32,193 nucleotides of DNA from [Eubacterium] saphenum. GTDB lineage: Bacteria > Bacillota > Clostridia > Oscillospirales > Ruminococcaceae. A program made the position numbers and the translations under genes. The stretch covers positions 1-32,193 of the forward strand of contig SFLN01000007.1 in NCBI GenBank assembly GCA_004554555.1, given 5' to 3'. The notes under the pieces are model-generated. The model ran no database searches and was not told the DNA's origin. It worked only from the letters and a program-made list of their open reading frames with translations. Every line of letters starts with the position of its first letter. Position 1 is the stretch's first letter. Below are positions 8,765 through 14,893 of the stretch, one piece after another.

Positions 8765-8785
8765 TGTGAAAATTGTGTGAAAATT
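8765..8785. repeat. tandem 10-bp direct repeat between divergent promoters
   Basis: TGTGAAAATT occurs at 8765-8774 and again at 8776-8785, an 11-bp period that puts both copies on the same DNA face. The pair lies just upstream of the minus-strand -10 and just upstream of the plus-strand -35, so it is a candidate operator for both genes. Confidence 0.5.
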
Positions 8786-8791
8786 CTGCAC

Positions 8792-8820
8792 TTTACAAAC
8801 GCACGAAAATATGTTATACT
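8792..8820 (+). promoter_or_regulatory. sigma-A promoter of the HAD phosphatase
   Basis: TTTACA (8792-8797) and TATACT (8815-8820) are separated by 17 bp. A second TATAAT at 8824-8829 overlaps the expected start region. Confidence 0.6.
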
Positions 8821-8859
8821 TATTATAATAGAGCGAAAATTGTTGAAAAGAGGAAAACG

Positions 8860-9399
8860 ATGAAAAATTTTTACATATTTGATATGGACGGCACGCTTGC
8901 TTCTTCGATGAAATGCTGGAGAAGGGAGTGCGCGGCGGAAAATGCATGCGATGACGAATCGTGGGAGCGCGTTTTTCAGCGAATGAAAAAGCACTACGCC
9001 GAGGATATCGAGATAAAGGCGGGAGTTCTCGATTTCCTGCGTGCGGCAAAGGAGCGCGGCGTTAAGATGTGCATCGCGAGCGCAACGCGGCGGGATATTG
9101 CCGAGCCGTTTCTCGTGAAAACGGGGATTATGGATTTTATGGAGTTTTACATCGACTGCATTGAAATCGGCGCGTACAAGGACGAGCCCGCGATTTTTCT
9201 GCGTGCGGCAAAGCGGCTTGGCGCGAAAATCGAGGACTGCGTGGTGTTTGAGGACGTGCCGCACGCTGTCGCTACGGCAAAGGACGCGGGATTTTACGTT
9301 GTCGGAGTTTACGATGAAATCACGGTGAATGACGGAAATATCAAGCCTTATGTTGACGAGTATGTCGAGGATTGGCGAAAATTCAAAATCAAGGCATAA
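8860..9399 (+). CDS. HAD-family hydrolase (phosphoglycolate/beta-phosphoglucomutase-like)
   Basis: This 179-aa protein is a haloacid-dehalogenase-type phosphatase. The nucleophile motif is FDMDGTLASS with D8 and D10, motif II is IASAT near residue 73, and motif III/IV is CVVFEDVPHAVATAKDAG with the preceding conserved lysine region (GAYKDEPAIFLRAAKRLG). A small helical cap lies between motifs I and II, placing it in subfamily I. The substrate cannot be deduced. The ATG at 8860 follows AAGAGGAAAA; in-frame codons further upstream would overlap the promoter. It is monocistronic, between its own promoter and a terminator. Confidence 0.88.
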   Translation: MKNFYIFDMDGTLASSMKCWRRECAAENACDDESWERVFQRMKKHYAEDIEIKAGVLDFLRAAKERGVKMCIASATRRDIAEPFLVKTGIMDFMEFYIDCIEIGAYKDEPAIFLRAAKRLGAKIEDCVVFEDVPHAVATAKDAGFYVVGVYDEITVNDGNIKPYVDEYVEDWRKFKIKA

Positions 9400-9403
9400 C
9401 AAA

Positions 9404-9427
9404 AGCGCGGATTTTTACGTCCGCGCT
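9404..9427 (+). terminator. intrinsic terminator after the HAD gene
   Basis: An 8-bp GC-rich stem (9404-9411 with 9420-9427) is followed by CTTTTTATT. It separates the HAD gene from the convergent glgD and may also act on the glg transcript. Confidence 0.8.
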
Positions 9428-9443
9428 CTTTTTATTGAATTGA

Positions 9444-10568
9444 TTAAACCACGCCGCCCTTGCTTATGTAAACAGGGAAGTCGGGTGAACCGGTAATGGT
9501 GCGGTTCTTGGAGATGGTGACGTCCTTATCGGTGATTGCGTTGATGAGGGCTGCCTTCTCCTCGATAACAGCGTCCTGCATAACGATACTGTTCTTGACA
9601 ACAGCACCCTTGCCGACCTTAACGCCGCGGAAGAGCACACTGTTTTCAACGGTGCCTTCGATAATGCAGCCGTCCGCAACGAGAGAGGTCTTGACGTCGC
9701 AGTCAATGCCGTATTTCGCGGGAGCAACATCGCGAACCTTTGTGTAAATCGGCGTGTCGGACGAGAAAACCTCCTTGCAAATCTGACGGTTCATCATATC
9801 CATCGTCGCCTTGTAGTAGGTCTTCATCGAGTCGATAATCTCGTAGTATTTCTCGTACTTGTAGCCGAGAACTTTGAAATCGTGGAGCTTGTGCTGGAGG
9901 ATATCGGTTTCAAAGCTGTAAAGGCTGCGGCACTCGCTCTCGCGGATAATATCCTGGAGGAACGTTCTCTTCATAACGTAAACGTTGAGGGCAACGTTCA
10001 TTTCGCCGCTGATAGCCGGTCTTGCGAGGACATCGTAAACAACGTTGTTGTCGTCAACGCAGAGAACTGTCTGAGCCATAGCTCTCTCGGTTGAGTAAAC
10101 GCCGCGTCCGTAAACGCAGGTGATATCCGCGCCGCTCTTCTCGTGGAACTCAACGATGGGCTTTATGTCCATATTTGCGACAACGTTGCTGTCGGTCATA
10201 ACAACATACTCAGCGTCGCTCTCATCGATGAACTCATAAGCGCCCGCAAGAGCCTCAAGTCTGCCGCGGTAGATACCGCTTCCCTCTCTGCCGTAGGGCG
10301 GGAGAATGTGCAGACCGCCGGTCTTTCTAGCCAAATCCCACTCGGAGCCCATTCCGAGGTGGTTCATAAGGGAGTAGTAATTCTGCTTGGTGATGATACC
10401 CACTTGGGTAATTCCCGAATTAACCATACTCGAAAGCGGGAAATCGACAAGGCGGTATTTGCTGCCAAAGGGAACGCTTGCCATAGCTCTCGATTTTGTA
10501 AGCTCGGGAAGGGTTTGTTCGTGCATATTAGCGAAAATCAAGCCTAAAACATTAGCCATACTAGCCAT
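9444..10568 (-). CDS. glgD: glucose-1-phosphate adenylyltransferase regulatory subunit GlgD
   Basis: This 374-aa protein is the non-catalytic partner of GlgC in ADP-glucose synthesis. It keeps the nucleotidyltransferase fold (VPFGSKYRLVDFPLSSMVNSGITQVGIITK), but the nucleotide-binding loop GGxGxRL seen in GlgC is replaced by FANMHEQTL, and the SGDHIYKMDY segment by MTDSNVVANMDI. This fits a regulatory subunit. The C-terminal third is a left-handed beta-helix (NSVLFRGVKVGKGAVVKNSIV). The first ATG at 10568 has an AAAGGA site about ten bases upstream; another ATG lies three codons in. It is the last gene of the operon, 22 bp after glgC. Confidence 0.94.
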   Translation of the reverse strand: MASMANVLGLIFANMHEQTLPELTKSRAMASVPFGSKYRLVDFPLSSMVNSGITQVGIITKQNYYSLMNHLGMGSEWDLARKTGGLHILPPYGREGSGIYRGRLEALAGAYEFIDESDAEYVVMTDSNVVANMDIKPIVEFHEKSGADITCVYGRGVYSTERAMAQTVLCVDDNNVVYDVLARPAISGEMNVALNVYVMKRTFLQDIIRESECRSLYSFETDILQHKLHDFKVLGYKYEKYYEIIDSMKTYYKATMDMMNRQICKEVFSSDTPIYTKVRDVAPAKYGIDCDVKTSLVADGCIIEGTVENSVLFRGVKVGKGAVVKNSIVMQDAVIEEKAALINAITDKDVTISKNRTITGSPDFPVYISKGGVV

Positions 10569-10590
10569 ATCAAAAACATCCTTTCCTATA

Positions 10591-11796
10591 TCATATATCC
10601 TTAGAAATCATAGCCTTGGGAGGAGCGACAGCCTTGTCGGAAACGTTTACGTTGTGACCGATAACGGCAACACCCCACTGGTCCTTGTCCTCGATAAGCT
10701 CGGGACGTTCACCGATGTGTGCGCCCTCACCGATGACGCAGTTTTCACCGACAATCGCGTATTCGATAACCGCACCCTTCTTGATAACGGAGTTCGGCAT
10801 AACGATACTGTCGCGAACAATTGCGCCTTCCTCAACGGTAACGCCTGCGAAGAGCACGGAGAAGTCAATCATACCGTTAATCTCGCAGCCCTCGGCAATC
10901 ATAGAGTTTTCAATGTGGCTCTGCGCGCCCGCATAGTGCGGCGGCATAACAGGGTTTCTGGAGTAGATTTTCCAGCTGTCGTCGAGCAAATCGAGCGGAA
11001 CATTCGGGTCAAGAACGTCCATATTTGCTTCCCACAAGCTGTCGATAGTTCCGACGTCCTTCCAGTAGCCGTCGAAGTGGTAAGCAACCATTTTCTCGTT
11101 ATTTTCGAGCATCGCGGGAATGATGTTCTTACCGAAGTCCTTTGTTGCGCCCTCGTCTTGCTCGTTTTCGATGAGGTACTTGCGGAGCTTTGCCCATGTA
11201 AATACATAAATACCCATTGAAGCAAGATTTGACTTAGGCTCTTTCGGCTTCTCAGCAAACTCGGTGATAAGACCGTCTTCATTTGCGGTCATAATACCGA
11301 AGCGCGGTGCTTCTTCCCACGGCACCTCGAGAACCGCGATTGTCGCGTCTGCCTCGTGCTGCTTGTGGTAGTCAACCATTTTGGAGTAATCCATCTTGTA
11401 AATGTGGTCGCCCGAGAGGATTACGACATATTCGGGATTATAGCGGTCAACGAAGCCGATATTCTGGTAAATCGCGTTTGCGGTACCGGAATACCAAGCC
11501 TTGCCTGCTGCGGTTTCGTAAGGCGGGAGAACGTGTACGCCGCCGTGAGCGCGGTCAAGACCCCAAGGCTGACCGTTGCCTATGTACTCGTTGAGGACGA
11601 GCGGCTGATACTGCGTGAGAACGCCAACGGTGTCGATACCGGAGTTAACGCAGTTTGAGAGCGGGAAGTCGATGATTCTGTACTTACCGCCGTAAGGAAC
11701 GGCAGGCTTTGCCATATCCTGAGTAAGCGCGTAAAGGCGGCTGCCTTGTCCGCCTGCGAGCAGCATAGCGACGCACTCTTTTTTAATGTGGTTCAT
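10591..11796 (-). CDS. glgC: glucose-1-phosphate adenylyltransferase, catalytic subunit
   Basis: This 401-aa enzyme makes ADP-glucose from glucose-1-phosphate and ATP, the committed step of bacterial glycogen synthesis. The nucleotide-binding loop AGGQGSRL is at residues 14-21, followed by KPAVPYGGKYRIIDFPLSN. The SGDHIYKMDY segment carries the catalytic aspartate, and GIYVFTW and FAEKPKEP mark the sugar-phosphate region. The beta-helix at about 290-390 is typical of the family. The ATG at 11796 follows AGGAGGAAAGTT. It starts 13 bp after glgB and probably forms a heterotetramer with the adjacent GlgD. Confidence 0.97.
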   Translation of the reverse strand: MNHIKKECVAMLLAGGQGSRLYALTQDMAKPAVPYGGKYRIIDFPLSNCVNSGIDTVGVLTQYQPLVLNEYIGNGQPWGLDRAHGGVHVLPPYETAAGKAWYSGTANAIYQNIGFVDRYNPEYVVILSGDHIYKMDYSKMVDYHKQHEADATIAVLEVPWEEAPRFGIMTANEDGLITEFAEKPKEPKSNLASMGIYVFTWAKLRKYLIENEQDEGATKDFGKNIIPAMLENNEKMVAYHFDGYWKDVGTIDSLWEANMDVLDPNVPLDLLDDSWKIYSRNPVMPPHYAGAQSHIENSMIAEGCEINGMIDFSVLFAGVTVEEGAIVRDSIVMPNSVIKKGAVIEYAIVGENCVIGEGAHIGERPELIEDKDQWGVAVIGHNVNVSDKAVAPPKAMISKDI

Positions 11797-11809
11797 AACT
11801 TTCCTCCTG

Positions 11810-13813
11810 TTATTTATCGTTTTCCTTTTGGGATTTATTGTTTTTTACAACGGTTTTGTCCGCTGTTTTTTCAACTTTTGCTTCAGATTTTTCATCTGCT
11901 TCCGTTTCAACCTCAGGCTCGCGGATATTTTTCGGAACAAAATACATAACGGACATCGGCGGGATATCGAGTGAAACCCTGTACTGTTCGTTGTGCATAG
12001 GTTCGTTTTTTGCGGTAACGGTGCCGTTTGTTATGCCGCTGCCGCCGAACTGAACATCGTCGGAGTTGAAGATTTCCTCATAATCCGCGTAGTAGGGAAC
12101 GCCTATTTCGTAGATTTCGTGACGAACGGGCTGGAAGTTGCACACAACGATAACCTCGTCCTTTTTGCGGGAAATTCTTCTGAACGCGATAACGCTGTTG
12201 GAGTTATCCTCCGCGGAAATCCAGTGGAAGCCCTCCCAGCTTGTGTCGCACTCCCAGAGCGCGGGAGTCTCCTTATAGAGCTTGTTTATTGCCTTTACAT
12301 AGTTGTGGTATTTGAGGTGCGGTTCAAATTCGAGAACCTCCCAGTCAAGCTGCGACTGGAAATTCCACTCCTTGTACTGCGCGAATTCCTGTCCCATAAA
12401 CATCAGCTTTTTGCCGGGGTGCGCCATCATATATCCGAGGAACGTTCTCATCGAGTGGAAACGGTATTCGCGCGGTCCGCCCATTTTGTCGAGCATCGAG
12501 CACTTTCCGTAAACAACCTCGTCGTGGCTTATCGGGAGCACGAAGTTCTCCGAGAACGCATAGTAGAACGAGAATGTAACGAGATTGTGGTTGTAGGGGC
12601 GTCCGAGCGGGTCCATGCTCATATAGCGGAGCATATCGTTCATCCAGCCCATATTCCACTTGAAGTTGAAGCCGAGTCCGCCGATATCCGCGGGTTTGGT
12701 AACCATCGGCCACGCGGTTGACTCCTCGGCAATCATAAGTATATTCGGGTGCTCTCTGAAAACAGCCGCGTTGAGCTTTTGCAGGAACGCAACAGCTTCG
12801 AGATTTTCCTTTCCGCCCTTGCTGTTCGGACGCCATTCACCGTCGCGGCGGTCGTAGTCGAGATAGAGCATTGAAGCTACTGCGTCAACTCTCAGTCCGT
12901 CAACGTGGAATTTATCAATCCAGTAGTTTGCGTTTGAAACGAGGAACGACTGCACCTCGGGCTTGCCCCAGTCGAAGATGTGGGTACCCCAAGCCTTGTG
13001 CTCACGCTTGAGCGGGTCGGTGTATTCGTAGCAGCTCTCGCCGTCCCATTCGTACAGACCTGCCGCGTCCTTCGGGAAGTGCGCGGGAACCCAGTCCATG
13101 ATAACGCCGATACCTGCTTTGTGACACTCGTTGACGAACGCCATAAAGTCGTGCGGCGTTCCGAAACGAGAGGTAGGCGCGTAGTAGCCGATTTGCTGAT
13201 AACCCCACGAGCCGTCGAACGGATACTCGCCGATGGGCATAAGTTCAACGTGAGTATAACCCATTTCCTTGACGTAGGGAATGAGTTCTTTTGCGAGCTC
13301 GCGGTAGCTGAGGTAATTCTCGCCGTCTTTTCTCCAGGAACCGATGTTGACCTCATAGATATTTATGGGGCTGTCGTAGACGTTGGTTTTGGAGAGCTTG
13401 TCGAAATACGCCTTATCGCTCCAGTTGAAGCCCTCGATGTCGAAGAACTTGGAAGCGGTATTGGGGCGCAGCTCCATGTGGGTGCCGTAGGGGTCAGCTT
13501 TGAGCTTGATGAGCCCGTCGGGAGCCTCGACGCTGAACTTATAGTTGTCGAATTGCTTTATTCCCTCGATGAACAGCTCCCAGATGCCGCCATCGTTGAT
13601 TTTATTCATATAGTGGCGGGTTCTGTCCCAGTGGTTGAAATCGCCGACAACGCAGACGGATTTTGCGTGCGGTGCCCAGCACCGGAAAACGACGCCTGTT
13701 TTGCCGTCCTTTTTCATCTTATGAGAGCCGAAAAACTCGTATGAATGAGAATTTTCTCCCTTGAAAAACAAATGCAGCGGAACCTGATATTCTTCGGGAA
13801 CCGTTATTGCCAT
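11810..13813 (-). CDS. glgB: 1,4-alpha-glucan branching enzyme
   Basis: The 667-aa GH13 enzyme introduces alpha-1,6 branches into glycogen. An N-terminal CBM48 region (about 40-125) precedes the catalytic barrel. Conserved regions are visible: DWVPAHF (240-246), GLRVDAVAS with nucleophile D310, IAEESTAW with acid/base E363, and SHDEVVYG with H430/D431. The last 35 or so residues are a Lys/Glu/Asp-rich tail not needed for the fold. The start is the ATG at 13813, preceded by GGGAGGT; an in-frame ATG at 13957 would overlap the -35 box of the predicted promoter. It is the first gene of glgB-glgC-glgD. No glgA or glgP is present in the window, so glycogen synthase must lie elsewhere. Confidence 0.97.
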   Translation of the reverse strand: MAITVPEEYQVPLHLFFKGENSHSYEFFGSHKMKKDGKTGVVFRCWAPHAKSVCVVGDFNHWDRTRHYMNKINDGGIWELFIEGIKQFDNYKFSVEAPDGLIKLKADPYGTHMELRPNTASKFFDIEGFNWSDKAYFDKLSKTNVYDSPINIYEVNIGSWRKDGENYLSYRELAKELIPYVKEMGYTHVELMPIGEYPFDGSWGYQQIGYYAPTSRFGTPHDFMAFVNECHKAGIGVIMDWVPAHFPKDAAGLYEWDGESCYEYTDPLKREHKAWGTHIFDWGKPEVQSFLVSNANYWIDKFHVDGLRVDAVASMLYLDYDRRDGEWRPNSKGGKENLEAVAFLQKLNAAVFREHPNILMIAEESTAWPMVTKPADIGGLGFNFKWNMGWMNDMLRYMSMDPLGRPYNHNLVTFSFYYAFSENFVLPISHDEVVYGKCSMLDKMGGPREYRFHSMRTFLGYMMAHPGKKLMFMGQEFAQYKEWNFQSQLDWEVLEFEPHLKYHNYVKAINKLYKETPALWECDTSWEGFHWISAEDNSNSVIAFRRISRKKDEVIVVCNFQPVRHEIYEIGVPYYADYEEIFNSDDVQFGGSGITNGTVTAKNEPMHNEQYRVSLDIPPMSVMYFVPKNIREPEVETEADEKSEAKVEKTADKTVVKNNKSQKENDK

Positions 13814-13928
13814 TGAAAAAACCTCCCTTGTCTTGCTGCCGTGGCTTTCGGCGCGCAAGTTATCTTTGAGGTACTCTTTGTGAGCAATCTTGTAGATTTG
13901 CCCAAAAAACCCCTTTTTTACTATTCTT

Positions 13929-13957
13929 ATTCTAGCACATTTGAGAGTTTTTTTCAA
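13929..13957 (-). promoter_or_regulatory. sigma-A promoter of the glgBCD operon
   Basis: On the minus strand TTGAAA (13952-13957) and TAGAAT (13929-13934) are 17 bp apart, with a TGC extension before the -10. The leader to the glgB ATG is about 110 nt. Confidence 0.7.
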
Positions 13958-14234
13958 GTGCTTTGTGAATATTCTATGATTTTTTACATTTCATACTGTT
14001 GATTTTGTGCAATTTAACAATGCTTTTACAAAATCTTCGTGAAAACGTTTACATTGGCAGATTTTCTGTTCTTTTTTGACAAAAATCTAATCCAAATTAA
14101 CCCAAGATTTCACAAAAAATGTAAAACCGGTGCTTATCGGTTGGGCAATTTTTCGGACAACCTGCCGCCGGCTTTCCACTCAAAACTGCTCGGTGGGTTG
14201 ACGCGTTTTCGCGAGAAGGGCTTGGTTTGCGGGA

Positions 14235-14256
14235 ATTTTCGGCGGGCTTATGCGCG
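14235..14256 (+). repeat. truncated relic of the 37-bp hairpin unit
   Basis: The left arm (ATTTTCGGCGG, 14235-14245) and the tail (ATGCGCG, 14250-14256) match the two full copies, but the loop and right arm are missing. It may be a decayed third copy. Confidence 0.4.
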
Positions 14257-14282
14257 TGGGACTTGGGTTTCTGCGAAACCTT

Positions 14283-14319
14283 GGCATTTTCGGCGGCATC
14301 GAACCGCCGAAAATGCGCG
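14283..14319 (+). repeat. 37-bp hairpin repeat, copy 1
   Basis: A perfect 13-bp stem (14284-14296 with 14304-14316) carries the 7-nt loop CATCGAA. The 37-bp unit is identical to 14550-14586. Confidence 0.85.
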
Positions 14320-14379
14320 GGTGAAGCCACGCCCGAAGGTTGAGGAATTGGCGGGCGTGTTTTGCGTGGCTTCGCCCGC
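14317..14379. repeat. long-loop inverted repeat
   Basis: Arms 14317-14332 and 14364-14379 are 16 bp each with one mismatch (core GAAGCCACGC / GCGTGGCTTC), around a 31-nt spacer. It adjoins hairpin copy 1. Confidence 0.6.
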
Positions 14380-14461
14380 ATTTGAGCTGAGTTTTACCAT
14401 TGGAAGTGCTTTGCGGAAGGCGCGGGCGATTTTTGAAAAGCTTCGTTTTCCAAAAACGCGG

Positions 14462-14494
14462 GCAAATTTTCCGACATCGAGTCGGAAAATTTGC
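14462..14494. repeat. perfect 14-bp stem-loop
   Basis: Arms 14462-14475 and 14481-14494 are perfect complements around the loop ATCGA. The stem outline (T-run, C/G core, loop containing ATCGA) resembles the 37-bp unit but with a different stem sequence. Confidence 0.8.
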
Positions 14495-14549
14495 TTGGGT
14501 TAGCCTCCTGCTTTTCCCTCGGAACACACTTTGATAATACGCGCTCTCC

Positions 14550-14586
14550 GGCATTTTCGGCGGCATCGAACCGCCGAAAATGCGCG
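14550..14586 (+). repeat. 37-bp hairpin repeat, copy 2
   Basis: This is identical to the unit at 14283-14319: a 13-bp stem (14551-14563 with 14571-14583) and loop CATCGAA. Its last bases are shared with the next stem-loop, so the two could be alternative folds. Confidence 0.85.
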
Positions 14587-14624
14587 ATTTTGAGAAACTC
14601 GTTCCTCGCTTCTCAAAATCGCGC
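14582..14624. repeat. perfect 15-bp stem-loop
   Basis: Arms 14582-14596 and 14610-14624 match perfectly around a 13-nt loop. The left arm overlaps the right arm of the preceding hairpin by two bases and its unit by five. Confidence 0.8.
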
Positions 14625-14673
14625 TCGAACTTATAGGTTTACCATCGAGGTTAGGTCGTTCTTTTTGCTTGCG

Positions 14674-14700
14674 ATTTTTCGGGTGTCAAACCCGAAAAAT
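14674..14700. repeat. 10-bp stem-loop with extended flanks
   Basis: ATTTTTCGGG (14674-14683) pairs with CCCGAAAAAT (14691-14700) around the loop TGTCAAA. CTTGC and GCAAG just outside extend the pairing imperfectly. Confidence 0.75.
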
Positions 14701-14761
14701 TGGCAAGGGTTGCTGAACTGATGCTTAGTTTTTCTGTAAAGATTGATTTGTGCTGTTGGCT

Positions 14762-14865
14762 TTTTTGGATTTGACGGCTTCGCCTTCAGTATTGACGATT
14801 CGCTCCAGTGCCTCCGGCGGCTTAGAACCTTTTTCTGAAGAAAAAGGTTCTAAGAACTCCAAAAA
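14762..14865. repeat. branched palindrome downstream of spoIIE
   Basis: Outer arms TTTTTGGA (14762-14769) and TCCAAAAA (14858-14865) enclose small hairpins and one perfect 15-bp stem with loop TGAA (14821-14835 with 14840-14854). It lies about 30 bp past the spoIIE stop. It could stop or stabilise that transcript, although no U-run follows the 15-bp stem. Confidence 0.6.
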
Positions 14866-14893
14866 GACTTTAAGCGCTACGCGGTGCTTTGCG

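Larger units (their letters stand above)
13958..14893. other. non-coding stretch filled with stem-loops
   Basis: This stretch of more than 900 bp between the glgB promoter and the spoIIE stop has no credible gene. From about 14125 to 14865 it holds at least seven stem-loops, several with perfect arms of 10-15 bp, and a duplicated 37-bp unit. Smaller ones include AACCG/CGGTT (14125-14142), CGCG-TTTT-CGCG (14202-14213) and GGTTTC-TGC-GAAACC (14266-14280). Open frames crossing it are by-products of the palindromes. Confidence 0.75.

Noticed and set aside
14039..14503. 154-codon plus-strand open frame in the hairpin region
   Set aside because: It runs through perfect palindromes and has no good ribosome site or family features; the coding appearance comes from the repeats.
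14821..14854. Simple intrinsic terminator of spoIIE
   Set aside because: The stem is strong, but on the minus strand it is followed by GC-rich sequence rather than a T-run, so I list it as structure only.
14125..14865. CRISPR array
   Set aside because: The repeats are irregular in length and spacing, with no uniform spacers and no cas genes.
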